A stretch of 64,000 nucleotides of DNA from JAUWGC01 sp963753055 (lineage in GTDB: Bacteria > Bacteroidota > Bacteroidia > Bacteroidales > B18-G4), in assembly GCA_963753055.1 (NCBI GenBank), contig CAVWAP010000002.1, positions 515,001 to 579,000 on the forward strand, in the 5' to 3' direction. Every line of letters starts with the position of its first letter. Positions within the stretch are counted from its first letter, which is position 1. Shown here piece after piece: positions 36,369-45,520 of this stretch. The notes below the pieces were generated by a model. The model was not told the DNA's origin, made no database searches, and saw only the letters and a list, made by a program, of their open reading frames with translations. The translations under genes were made by a program, and so were the position numbers.

Positions 36369-37126
36369 ACGAGGGACCCATTACAAAATTGTCCCGCGAC
36401 TTCATGGTAAACTTTCACCAGGCAGACTACCATGGTACTGCAAAAGTCTCCTCAATATGTAATTTTTTGCAGGAAACAGCCTGGCGACATGCCACCGCAT
36501 TAGGATTGGGCTTTGAAGATCTTCTTGAGAAAAACTTAGTCTGGGTAATAGTTAGCTTGAAGTTAAAAATGATCAAGTATCCTAAATGGACTGAGAGTAT
36601 TGAAGTGACCACCTGGCCAAGAGGGATAAGTGGCTTTTTTGCATTGAGGGATTTCTTAATTAATGGCGAGGATGGGGAGAAACTGGGGGAGGCTACAACC
36701 GCATGGATGGTAATTGATATGGATAGACGTCGTCCTCAAAAGGTTGACTTTGTTGCAGAAAAAGTTAAATATCCTGAAAATGAAGAAAAGCTTACAATTG
36801 AAGCACCAATCATAAAACAACTATCTGAATTACAAGAGAAACATGTTCATACTGTACCTTACAATGAAATAGATTTTAATGGGCATGTGAATAACACACA
36901 TTATGTTGAGTGGTGCCTGAACGCCTATCCCCTTGAGTTTCATGATAAATACCAGATTGATTCCATACTGGTTAATTACCTTGCTGAAGCACATTATCAA
37001 GATGAGATCAGTATCGCCGGGACGGATTGGAAAGGTGAATCAAATTTAATCCAGGGCACCAGGAAATCTGATGATAAACCTGTATTCCGGGCTGAAATAG
37101 AATGGAAGAAGATAGGAAATGATTAG
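36365..37126 (+). CDS. acyl-ACP thioesterase
   Basis: A 253-residue double-hotdog thioesterase of the FatA/FatB type. The N-terminal hotdog includes CNFLQETAWRHATALGLGFEDL. The C-terminal hotdog has the catalytic-site text YNEIDFNGHVNNTHYVEWCLNA, with the Asn-His pattern expected. It releases fatty acids from acyl carrier protein. It overlaps the OsmC stop by 4 bp and the convergent metF end by 4 bp. Confidence 0.92.
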   Translation: MNEGPITKLSRDFMVNFHQADYHGTAKVSSICNFLQETAWRHATALGLGFEDLLEKNLVWVIVSLKLKMIKYPKWTESIEVTTWPRGISGFFALRDFLINGEDGEKLGEATTAWMVIDMDRRRPQKVDFVAEKVKYPENEEKLTIEAPIIKQLSELQEKHVHTVPYNEIDFNGHVNNTHYVEWCLNAYPLEFHDKYQIDSILVNYLAEAHYQDEISIAGTDWKGESNLIQGTRKSDDKPVFRAEIEWKKIGND

Positions 37127-38076
37127 AAGATCTCTTTCACAATTTGCCTGATATTATCCGACTTACCCATTGTGAAATAATGAAGCGCAGGAACACCGAA
37201 CTTAAGAAGTTCTTTTGATTGCTGGATACCCCATTCAATGCCTACCTGCCGGGCCTCCTTATTGTCTTTGCATTTCTCAATCTCGTTCCCCAGGGCTTCA
37301 GGAATTGAAATATTGAATGTCCTTGGAAGGGTTTTTAATTGATTAATCGTTGAAATTGGCTTCAGTCCAGGTATAATAGGCACTGTGATGCCGGCATCCC
37401 TGCATTGTTTTACAAATTCAAAGTAGCTCTCATTATCAAAAAACATCTGGGTTACAATGTATTCGCCACCTGCATCAATTTTTTCTTTTAAGAACTTGAT
37501 ATCGGTCTTCATATTGGGCGATTCAATGTGCTTTTCAGGATAACCTGCCACACCAATCGCAAAATCGGTTGGCGTATTAATAATAAGATCATCCTCAAGG
37601 TACTTGCCTTTGTTCAGGTCTACGATCTGCCTGATCAGGTCGACAGTATATTGATGCCCCCCTTTAGTTGGCCGAAAATATTTATCTCCTGGCAGGTTAT
37701 CTCCCCTGACAACCAGCACATTACTTACATCCAGGAATTGAAGGTCGATCAAACCATTTTCTGTTTCTTCTTTTGTAAATCCACCACAGATGATATGTGG
37801 CACAACGGAGATCTTATACTTGAACTTGATGGCGGCTGAAATACCCACCGTACCGGGTCTTTTCCAGATGGTCTTTTTTTCGATAGTGCCATCATTGAAT
37901 TCCCTGAACTGGATTTCTTCCCTGTGGTAGGTAACATCAATAAAAGAGGGTTCGAATTCAATTAATGGATCTATGGTGTCGTAAATAGATTGGATATTAT
38001 CGCCTTTCTCCGGAGGTAAGATCTCGAATGTAAATAATGGCCCGGATGCTTTTTCTATCGCTTCAACAACTTTCAT
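37123..38076 (-). CDS. metF: methylenetetrahydrofolate reductase
   Basis: A 317-residue MetF TIM barrel with FAD: FTFEILPPEKGDN near the N-terminus, VLVVRGD, and ITQMFFDNESYFEFV. It makes 5-methyl-THF, the methyl donor for MetH, whose gene ends 12 bp upstream on the same strand. The two form a methionine operon. Confidence 0.95.
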   Translation of the reverse strand: MKVVEAIEKASGPLFTFEILPPEKGDNIQSIYDTIDPLIEFEPSFIDVTYHREEIQFREFNDGTIEKKTIWKRPGTVGISAAIKFKYKISVVPHIICGGFTKEETENGLIDLQFLDVSNVLVVRGDNLPGDKYFRPTKGGHQYTVDLIRQIVDLNKGKYLEDDLIINTPTDFAIGVAGYPEKHIESPNMKTDIKFLKEKIDAGGEYIVTQMFFDNESYFEFVKQCRDAGITVPIIPGLKPISTINQLKTLPRTFNISIPEALGNEIEKCKDNKEARQVGIEWGIQQSKELLKFGVPALHYFTMGKSDNIRQIVKEIF

Positions 38077-38088
38077 AATTGATTTGGT

Positions 38089-41000
38089 TTATTTATATCC
38101 AAGGTTCTGGGCCAATAATTTTTCTGCCTGCACCAAAGATAAATTTTTTCTCCTGGCATACTCTTCCACCTGGTCTTTTTTAATTTTACCAAGATTGAAA
38201 TACCTGGAGAAGGGATGCATGAAATAATAACCGCTTACTGATGCCGCAGGATACATTGCGTAATTTTCTGTTAAGCTGATGCCTGCATCGTTTTCAGCAT
38301 TAAGAAGATCAAATAACTTTACTTTTTCAGAATGCTCTGGGCAGGCGGGATACCCTGGTGCTGGCCTGATACCCTGGTATTTCTCTCTTATAACCTCTGT
38401 GACTGTAAGGTCCTCAACTCCTGCATATCCCCAAAACTCCTTACGCACCCTTTCATGCAACAGTTCTGCAAGGGCTTCAGCCATCCTGTCAGATAATACC
38501 TTGAGCATTATGCTGCTGTAATCATCATGTTGCTTTTCAAAATGCTCTACCCATTTTTCAATGCCAACACCGGCTGTCACTGCGAAAAACCCAATTTGGT
38601 CTTTTACGCCTGTTTCTTTGGGTGCAATGAAATCAGCCAGACTGAGATTGGGAATGCCATCCTCTTTCTTCTCCTGGTTCCTGAGAAAATTGAAAGTATA
38701 AACAGCGTCATTTACTGTAAGCTCAATATCTTCATTATTGGAATTTGCCGGGAAAATACCAAAGACCGCATTGGCAGTCAGCATCTTTTCCTTCAGGATC
38801 CTGTCGAGCATATCATTGCCATCATCATAAAGCTTCCTGGCTTCTTCACCTTTCACAGGATCATCAAATATTGCAGGATACTTACCTGTGATCCTCCAGG
38901 CATGAAAAAAGAAAGTCCAGTCAATATATTTCCGGATCTCTTCGAGAGAATAATTCGAAAGAACCTGCCTGCCAGATACTCTTGGTTTGATGATCTCTGT
39001 TTGCTTCCAATCAACTTTTAGCTTGTTTTTCCTGGCATCTTCCAAAGAAATAAGTTGTTTTTCCGCCTGCCTGGCCTCATGTTTGGTCCTTAACTCCTCA
39101 TATTTTTGTCTGATGTCGCCGGTGAACTCACCCTTCGATTCATGGGATAGAAGACTACGCATCACACCAACAGCTTTCGAGGCATCTTTCACATGAATCA
39201 CAGGCTGTCTGAATTCCGGTGCAATCTTAACAGCAGTATGGATTTCTGAGGTGGTGGCCCCACCGATGAGCAGGGGGACATGGAATTCATTCCTGTTCAG
39301 TTCGGAGGCTACGTGAACCATCTCTTCAAGGGATGGCGTGATCAGTCCACTTAATCCTATGATGTCGACGTTTTCTTCTTTTGCTACCTTAAGTATCTTG
39401 TCTGCCGGGACCATCACACCAAGGTCAATTACTTCATAGTTATTACAGCCAAGGACAACCCCTACAATATTTTTTCCTATGTCGTGGACATCGCCTTTAA
39501 CGGTTGCCAGTAAAATCTTGCCTGCAGCTTCACTTAGTCTGGCTTTCTTTTTCTCAGCGATTATATATGGCTCGAGGATGGCAACAGCTTTTTTCATCAC
39601 CCTGGCACTCTTCACTACCTGGGGAAGGAACATTTTCCCGGACCCAAAAAGATCGCCAACGACATTCATCCCGTCCATGAGCGGGCCTTCGATGATTTCC
39701 AGGGCTGTTTTAAACCTTGTTCTTGCTTCCTTCACATCCACATCAATATATTCTGTGATGCCTTTGATGAGTGAATGTTTTAGCCTTTCTTCAACATTTT
39801 CTTTGCGCCAGGCTGCTTCATCTCTGGCTTCAATACCTTTATCTTTAACGTTTTCAGCATAAGTAATCAAGCGTTCCGTTGCATCCTTTCTGCGATTCAG
39901 TATCACATCCTCCACTAATTCCAGCAGGTCTTTGTCCACTTCGTCATAAACCTGCAGCATGCCTGCATTGACAATTCCCATATCAAGACCCGCCTGGATG
40001 GCATGATAAAGAAACGCTGAATGCATAGCTTCCCTGACCACATCATTTCCACGGAATGAAAATGAAAGATTGCTAATACCACCGCTTACCCTGGCGTGTG
40101 GCAGGTTTTCCTTGATCCACCTGGTGGCATTGATGAAATCAACTGCATAATTATTATGTTCGTCCATTCCTGTTGCCACCGTAAGGATGTTAGGATCGAA
40201 GATGATATCGTGCGCGGGGAAATTTACTTTTTCGGTGAGTATCTTATATGCACGCTTGCAAATCCTGGTCTTATCTTTGTATTCAGAAGCCTGGCCCTGC
40301 TCATCAAATGCCATGACGATTACAGCAGCACCGTAATTCCTTATTGCTGATGCCTTTTCAATAAAGGCCGCTTCCCCGTCTTTCAGACTGATAGAGTTGA
40401 CGATGGATTTTCCCTGCAGGCACTTTAAACCAGCTTCAATGACTTCCCATTTCGATGAATCGATCATTATGGGCAGCCTGGCAATATCGGGGTCTGCAGC
40501 CAGCATATTCAGGAAGTTGACCATGCTTTCTTTTGCATCCAGCATGGCATCATCCATGTTCACATCAAGTACCTGGGCGCCACCCTCAACCTGTTGCCTG
40601 GCAACCGATAAGGCCTCCTCAAATTGTTCTTCACGGATCAACCTTGCAAACTTCCTTGACCCTGCAACGTTGGTCCTTTCTCCAATATTGATAAAATTAC
40701 TTCCCGGATATACCAATAAGGGCTCCATTCCACTTAATTGCAGGTTTTCTTTAGGTGCAGGGATCATTCTTGGCCTGGCATCCTTGGCCAACCTGACAAA
40801 TTCCTTAATATGATCAGGAGTAGTTCCACAGCAACCTCCAATAATATTGACATAGCCATTATCAAGGAACTCCTTCAATTGTTTGCCCATTTCCCCGGGA
40901 GTATCATCATATTCACCAAACTGGTTGGGTAATCCGGCATTTGGATATACGCTGGTGTAAAACGGTGCCTTCTGTGATAGTTCTTCAACGAAGGGCCTGA

Positions 41001-41769
41001 GCTCTTTGGCCCCAAGGGCACAATTCAGCCCGATGCTGAACAGTTCCATGTGCGAAACTGAATATAAGAATGCTTCCAGAGTCTGCCCCGACAAAGTCCT
41101 GCCGCTGGCATCAGTAATGGTACCCGATACCATAACGGGTACTTTCAGGTCCCTCTCGGTCAGCAGGTCATGAATTGCCTTCATGGCTGCCTTGGCATTG
41201 AGTGTATCAAATATGGTTTCTACCAGCAGGATATCCACTCCACCATCAATAAGTCCCCGGGCCTGCTCTAAATAAGCCTTGTAAAAATCATCAAATGATG
41301 CTGCCCGGAAGCCGGGATCATTCACATCGGGAGATAAAGAAGCTGTGCGGTTTGTAGGCCCCATTGCCCCGGCAACATATCTTGGCTTACCGGGTGTTTT
41401 CTGAGTATATTCCTCTGTAGTTGATTTAGCAATCTTAGCCGATTCCAGGTTTAATTCATATGCAAGACCTTCCAGCTGGTAGTCACTCTGACTGATGGCG
41501 GTGGCATTGAAAGTGTTTGTTTCTATAATATCAGCACCAGCATCCAGGTATGCTATATGAATATCCCTGATGATCTGAGGCCGGGTAATCGACAGCAGGT
41601 CATTATTTCCTTTGAGGTCGGAAGGATGATCCTTAAACCTCTCACCACGGAAGTCACTCTCCCCCAGTTTATATCGCTGGATCATGGTGCCCATGGCACC
41701 ATCGAGCACTAGTACTCGACGGGATATCTGATTCGTGATTCGTGATATCTGATTTTTGAAGTGATTCAA
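38089..41769 (-). CDS. metH: cobalamin-dependent methionine synthase
   Basis: A 1226-residue MetH with all four modules: the homocysteine-binding barrel (about 15-335, VLDGAMGTMIQ and GGCCGTTPDHI as zinc Cys pair), the pterin barrel (NIGERTNVAGSRKF), the B12 domain (KGDVHDIGKNIVG with the His ligand), and the activation domain (EKVKLF, FSRYFNLG). It moves methyl from 5-methyl-THF to homocysteine. The start is a TTG at 41769, and the first ~17 residues (with NQISRITNQISRR) are encoded by a heptad repeat, so the native N-terminus appears to have been replaced. No B12 riboswitch was seen upstream. Confidence 0.95.
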   Translation of the reverse strand: MNHFKNQISRITNQISRRVLVLDGAMGTMIQRYKLGESDFRGERFKDHPSDLKGNNDLLSITRPQIIRDIHIAYLDAGADIIETNTFNATAISQSDYQLEGLAYELNLESAKIAKSTTEEYTQKTPGKPRYVAGAMGPTNRTASLSPDVNDPGFRAASFDDFYKAYLEQARGLIDGGVDILLVETIFDTLNAKAAMKAIHDLLTERDLKVPVMVSGTITDASGRTLSGQTLEAFLYSVSHMELFSIGLNCALGAKELRPFVEELSQKAPFYTSVYPNAGLPNQFGEYDDTPGEMGKQLKEFLDNGYVNIIGGCCGTTPDHIKEFVRLAKDARPRMIPAPKENLQLSGMEPLLVYPGSNFINIGERTNVAGSRKFARLIREEQFEEALSVARQQVEGGAQVLDVNMDDAMLDAKESMVNFLNMLAADPDIARLPIMIDSSKWEVIEAGLKCLQGKSIVNSISLKDGEAAFIEKASAIRNYGAAVIVMAFDEQGQASEYKDKTRICKRAYKILTEKVNFPAHDIIFDPNILTVATGMDEHNNYAVDFINATRWIKENLPHARVSGGISNLSFSFRGNDVVREAMHSAFLYHAIQAGLDMGIVNAGMLQVYDEVDKDLLELVEDVILNRRKDATERLITYAENVKDKGIEARDEAAWRKENVEERLKHSLIKGITEYIDVDVKEARTRFKTALEIIEGPLMDGMNVVGDLFGSGKMFLPQVVKSARVMKKAVAILEPYIIAEKKKARLSEAAGKILLATVKGDVHDIGKNIVGVVLGCNNYEVIDLGVMVPADKILKVAKEENVDIIGLSGLITPSLEEMVHVASELNRNEFHVPLLIGGATTSEIHTAVKIAPEFRQPVIHVKDASKAVGVMRSLLSHESKGEFTGDIRQKYEELRTKHEARQAEKQLISLEDARKNKLKVDWKQTEIIKPRVSGRQVLSNYSLEEIRKYIDWTFFFHAWRITGKYPAIFDDPVKGEEARKLYDDGNDMLDRILKEKMLTANAVFGIFPANSNNEDIELTVNDAVYTFNFLRNQEKKEDGIPNLSLADFIAPKETGVKDQIGFFAVTAGVGIEKWVEHFEKQHDDYSSIMLKVLSDRMAEALAELLHERVRKEFWGYAGVEDLTVTEVIREKYQGIRPAPGYPACPEHSEKVKLFDLLNAENDAGISLTENYAMYPAASVSGYYFMHPFSRYFNLGKIKKDQVEEYARRKNLSLVQAEKLLAQNLGYK
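41723..41764. repeat. heptad array at the metH 5' end, units GATTCGT/GATATCT
   Basis: GATATCT, GATTCGT, GATTCGT, GATATCT, GATTTTT and GAAGTGA follow each other in strict 7-bp steps. On the minus strand they encode the N-terminus of MetH. Confidence 0.85.
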
Positions 41770-42196
41770 TTTTAAGCAGTTAATTCTTATTAAGAATGTG
41801 TAAAAATAGTTATTAATTCCGTATTGTCTTCAATTAATCCTTCCTTTTCTAACCTTTGATATTCCTTCTTTTTTGACTAACCGTACTTATTAATTGATTT
41901 TTTGTTAAGACTATACGAGTATGATAATCACACATATTCATATTTATATTTAAATATTGTTTATTTTTGCCGATTCCTTAAAAGGGACAGGTACTTATCA
42001 ACTACCAGAAAAGTAAAGGATCGTCTTACACTATAAAAGTCCTGTCCGGTTTAAGCGAACTGTGTTGTAACGGGATTATCATAAGCAATTTTCATTTTTT
42101 GCTACCTATCTAACTAATCAGATCTATTCTAAGCAAAATGAAATAATCATCAACGCAATGATGATGCTTATTATATCATTAACCCAATAAATTGAA
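41770..42196. other. AT-rich 427-bp intergenic region between metH and a T9SS gene
   Basis: No ORF is convincing here. A TATTTTTG -7 match lies at 41962-41969, giving a plus-strand leader of about 220 bases. Within it, GGACAGG near 41986 and CCTGTCC near 42040 could pair. No known riboswitch was recognised. Confidence 0.4.
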
Positions 42197-44728
42197 ATGA
42201 TGAATATGAAAACAATTACTCTTAAGCTAATGCTTGCCTTCCTGCTGATGAGCAATATCATGCTGGGTCAAAACTCATGGAATTATATGACCACATCACT
42301 TGGAGGAACCATTAATATTCTATTTGGGATGAGTTTCCCTCCCGGGCAGGATAACATTGGGTATGCCTGTGCAATGTATGGCACCTATAATGGTGATGGA
42401 ACCATTATCAAAACAACAGATGGAGGAGAAAACTGGGTGACAATCTATCCTTTATCAGGTACAATTGATGGCCTGCAAAGTATCTGGTTCATCAACGATA
42501 CTGTAGGATTCGCAGCCGGTTGGAACAATTACTTTATCAAAACCACTGACGGTGGTACGACCTGGACCAACGTAACTGTCGGCTCTAATGTCTGGTATTA
42601 TACTGACGTTGAATTCTGGGACGACCTAAATGGAGTGGCTTGTGCATACATGAACGGCTCCGACCAGTGTGTTTTTATTACCGCCGATGGTGGTAATACA
42701 TGGGTGCCGGCTACTTCCGGAGTGATAGGCAATATGATGGCAATATGCTATGCTGATGCTACTACGCTTTATGCAGTAAATACCGGCGGTGCACCTTTTA
42801 AGTCTACTGATGGCGGACATAACTGGACTACAATGCAAAACCTGGGCGCATTGTTGTTTGGGGTTGACTTTGCAGATGCTAACTTCGGTGTTGTCGGGGG
42901 AGAAGAAAAGATATTTTCCACCAATGATGGTGGAGCCACATGGTCAACTTACACCACAGGATATGAGAATTTCTATCCTTGCAAAGCCTTTACGGACGGT
43001 ACAGCCTATTGTGGTGGAACAGACGAGAATATCTATGTTACTACCGATTATGGCAGCACCTGGCAGTTTGAACATAATGGCTCTGGTACTTCATCTCTTT
43101 ACAGGATCAGGTTTACCAATAATGGTACTGCATTTGCTTCCGGATCGGGAGGTACGATCATCAGAAGAGATCCTGTCCTGTCTGCTGATTTTGAAGCTGA
43201 TACAACAGATATTTGCGAGAGTGATGTGGTGAACTTTATGGATATGTCAACCGGGGCTCCGATAACATGGACCTGGACATTCCCGGGCGGAACACCACCA
43301 AGCTCAAGCCAGCAGAATCCGATAGTTACATACAACACTGCAGGTATATATGATGTGCAGCTTGAAGTATATGATGGATCATTGACACATAATGTTACCA
43401 AAACTGACTATATCACAGTTGATGCTGTTCCGGGACAAGCAAGTACGCCCTCCGGACCTATTGAGACCTGTGGTAGCAATGAATATGAATACACAACCAA
43501 CAGTGTTTCGTATGCCTCTACATATCTGTGGGAAGTATCACCTACTGATGCCGGGACCATTACAGGAACAAGTACCATAGGGACTTTCACTGCTGCTGAT
43601 GATTGGACGGGAAGTTATACAGTTAAGGTCAGGGCAGAGAATGGTTGCGGTGACGGAGCATGGTCGGCGGACCTGGCATGTGACCTTTATCTTAATCCGG
43701 AACCTTACTTCCTCACAGGAGGAGGTGGTTATTGTGAAGGTGACCCGGGAAGGGAGCTGACACTTGATGGTTCAGAGACTGGAGTTGATTATGAACTTTT
43801 CCTTGACAACGTATCTACAGGTGATATTATAGCAGGAACAGGTTCCCCAATCAGTTTTGGTTATGTTACCGAAGAAGGAATATATTCCTGTGATGGCATT
43901 ACTGCCTATTGTTCTGCAGATATGATGGGTGAAGCATACGTTTATATGACTGAGCTTCCTGAGCAGGCTGGAATACCAACAGGACCGGAAGATGCGTGTA
44001 ATAATGCCTCATCACAGTATTCAACCTCTGGCTCGACATTTGCCGATACCATCATCTGGATATTAAGTCCTGGTGAAGCCGGTGAATTGGCACCAATGGG
44101 AAATGATGTTACAGTTAGCTGGAGCAGCTCCTATACAGGCATGGCGTATCTGTCATGTGAAGGAGAGAATGATTGCGGAACAGGATTGCCATCAGATGAG
44201 CTTGAGATCACTGTTAATGCTAGCCCAACACCTGAAATATCTGGACTGACGCTTGTGTGCAATGATGAGGAATCTGATTACCAAACTGCTGACAACACTG
44301 GAAGCACATATGAGTGGCAGGTGACAGGCGGAGATATTATCGCGGGTGCTGGCACTTATCAGATCACTGTCAAATGGGGATACCCTGGAACAGGATATGT
44401 TAATGTGACAGAGACCAATGCTGAAGGCTGTGATCAGTTGACTGAGGATTATGAAGTGACCATTGATGATTGTACTGGAATTGAGGAGTTCGCTTCACAA
44501 TCCTATCGTATTTATCCCAACCCAACCAGGGACTATACCACTGTGAAAAGTGAGCAGAAAATTAAAGAAATTGAAGTTTATGATCTAACCGGAAAAGTAG
44601 TTGTTTCTACAACACCTACAAATAACTATGAAGTGCTCATTGACATGACTAAACTACAACCGGGGATTTATATGATCAGGATCAAGGGAGAGGAATCTGA
44701 AGAGATCCACAAGCTTTTACTACAATAA
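42197..44728 (+). CDS. secreted T9SS protein with BNR/YCF48-like propeller and PKD domains
   Basis: An 843-residue protein with a signal peptide (LAFLLMSNIMLGQ). At least six Asp-box repeats occur in the first ~325 residues (TTDGGENW, TTDGGTTW, TADGGNTW, STDGGHNW, TNDGGATW, TTDYGSTW), forming a beta-propeller. A PKD domain (about 335-415) and Ig-like repeats follow, then a T9SS type A tail (about 770-843, YRIYPNPTRDY). The part after the propeller closely matches the protein at 30986-33298, so the two share an exported scaffold on different heads. It is probably surface-bound or released; the ligand is unknown. Confidence 0.88.
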   Translation: MMNMKTITLKLMLAFLLMSNIMLGQNSWNYMTTSLGGTINILFGMSFPPGQDNIGYACAMYGTYNGDGTIIKTTDGGENWVTIYPLSGTIDGLQSIWFINDTVGFAAGWNNYFIKTTDGGTTWTNVTVGSNVWYYTDVEFWDDLNGVACAYMNGSDQCVFITADGGNTWVPATSGVIGNMMAICYADATTLYAVNTGGAPFKSTDGGHNWTTMQNLGALLFGVDFADANFGVVGGEEKIFSTNDGGATWSTYTTGYENFYPCKAFTDGTAYCGGTDENIYVTTDYGSTWQFEHNGSGTSSLYRIRFTNNGTAFASGSGGTIIRRDPVLSADFEADTTDICESDVVNFMDMSTGAPITWTWTFPGGTPPSSSQQNPIVTYNTAGIYDVQLEVYDGSLTHNVTKTDYITVDAVPGQASTPSGPIETCGSNEYEYTTNSVSYASTYLWEVSPTDAGTITGTSTIGTFTAADDWTGSYTVKVRAENGCGDGAWSADLACDLYLNPEPYFLTGGGGYCEGDPGRELTLDGSETGVDYELFLDNVSTGDIIAGTGSPISFGYVTEEGIYSCDGITAYCSADMMGEAYVYMTELPEQAGIPTGPEDACNNASSQYSTSGSTFADTIIWILSPGEAGELAPMGNDVTVSWSSSYTGMAYLSCEGENDCGTGLPSDELEITVNASPTPEISGLTLVCNDEESDYQTADNTGSTYEWQVTGGDIIAGAGTYQITVKWGYPGTGYVNVTETNAEGCDQLTEDYEVTIDDCTGIEEFASQSYRIYPNPTRDYTTVKSEQKIKEIEVYDLTGKVVVSTTPTNNYEVLIDMTKLQPGIYMIRIKGEESEEIHKLLLQ

Positions 44729-44751
44729 CAACTTTTGTTACTAGAATCGCT

Positions 44752-44789
44752 AAAAAAAGCCGGCTGCCCAGAGGGTGCCGGCTTTTTTT
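44752..44789 (+). terminator. intrinsic terminator after the T9SS gene
   Basis: Seven A's plus GCCGGC pair with GCCGGC plus seven T's around a 12-base loop. Its 3' half is repeated at 45484-45506. Confidence 0.88.
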
Positions 44790-44796
44790 ATGTCCG

Positions 44797-44935
44797 ATGG
44801 ACGCATGGACACATTTACACATGTTCGCATGGACGCATGTACACATTGAGCATGTTCGCATGGACGCATGTACACATGTTCGCATGGACGCATGTACACA
44901 TGTTCGCATGGACGCATGTACACATGTTCGCATTT
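44797..44935. repeat. CATG-octad array left of four-helix-bundle copy 3
   Basis: CATGTTCG, CATGGACG and CATGTACA repeat as a 24-bp triplet at least three times. The period is 8 rather than 7, with an ATTGAGC heptad mixed in. Confidence 0.85.
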
Positions 44936-44960
44936 AGCAAGTATCTTATTAAAGATTTTT

Positions 44961-45006
44961 TGGGAACAAATTCTTTTTCATGGTATTAATCATTAAAGAT
45001 TGTATT
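44961..45006 (+). promoter_or_regulatory. conserved leader of four-helix-bundle copy 3
   Basis: TGGGAACAAATTC, a T run, CATGGTATTAATC and ATTGTATT precede the ATG. The spacing matches copies 1 and 2 and the orphan at 13661. Confidence 0.65.
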
Positions 45007-45357
45007 ATGAAAAAGGAACTTGAAAAACGGTTAATTGTCTATGCGAATGATATCATAAATATTTCAGAGCAGGTGAAGAAGAACTTTGCTGGTATTCAGC
45101 TCACGCAGCAGATCATACGGTCTGGAACATCAACAGCATTGAATTACGGGGAAGCTCAAAGCGCAGAATCAAAAAGGGATTTTATTCATAAAGTAAGCAT
45201 TGTTTTGAAAGAATTGAGGGAGACCTATATTAATCTTCAGATTATTGAGCAGAACAATATTTGTAAGGACCAGGTTGGGTTGCAGAGGCTTATAATAGAA
45301 AGTGATGAGTTGATTGCTATCTTTTACAAAACATTGCAAACAGCGAAAGGTAGGTGA
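45007..45357 (+). CDS. four-helix-bundle protein, copy 3
   Basis: A 116-residue protein close to copies 1 and 2 (MKKELEKRLIVYANDIINIS; QIIRSGTSTALNYGEAQSAES). The differences are mostly conservative (FAGIQL for YAGVQL, YINLQIIEQNN for FINLQIIAMNN), which suggests selection for protein function. It is on the plus strand and flanked by arrays on both sides. Confidence 0.88.
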   Translation: MKKELEKRLIVYANDIINISEQVKKNFAGIQLTQQIIRSGTSTALNYGEAQSAESKRDFIHKVSIVLKELRETYINLQIIEQNNICKDQVGLQRLIIESDELIAIFYKTLQTAKGR

Positions 45358-45483
45358 TTCATGTTCGCATTTACACATTGAGCATGTTCGCATGGACACA
45401 AGGACTGCGGGCAAAATCACTTCCTTGTAAAATGCAAAATGCGCACACGTGAACATGTGTACATGAAATTGGTTTTTAGGTAT
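45358..45483. repeat. right-hand repeat region of four-helix-bundle copy 3
   Basis: ATGTTCGCAT, ACATTGAGCATG and GTACATG words continue here with less regular spacing. CAAGGA and TCCTTG (about 45402-45437) pair across 17 bases, recalling the inner palindrome of R1-R3. Confidence 0.6.
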
Positions 45484-45520
45484 GGGTGCCGGCTTTTTTC
45501 ATGTCCCCTGCATTCCGTGA

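Larger units (their letters stand above)
44773..45506 (+). mobile_element. four-helix-bundle element (copy 3) bounded by 23-bp direct repeats
   Basis: The 3' arm of the terminator (44773-44795, GGGTGCCGGC, T's, ATGTCC) recurs at 45484-45506 with one mismatch. Between them lie an array of CATGNNNN octads, the conserved leader, the gene and a second array. The layout is that of an insertion which duplicated or copied its target. Confidence 0.65.

Noticed and set aside
38279..39021. Plus-strand ORFs opposite metH (and similar long antisense frames over rng, hflX, metH, the SDR genes)
   Set aside because: They are shadows of strongly supported genes and have no family features.
41770..41990. Cobalamin or SAM riboswitch upstream of metH
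   Set aside because: No B12 box or SAM core motif was visible on the minus strand in front of the TTG start.
44797..44935. CRISPR array
   Set aside because: The repeats are contiguous short words with no unique spacers and no cas genes nearby.
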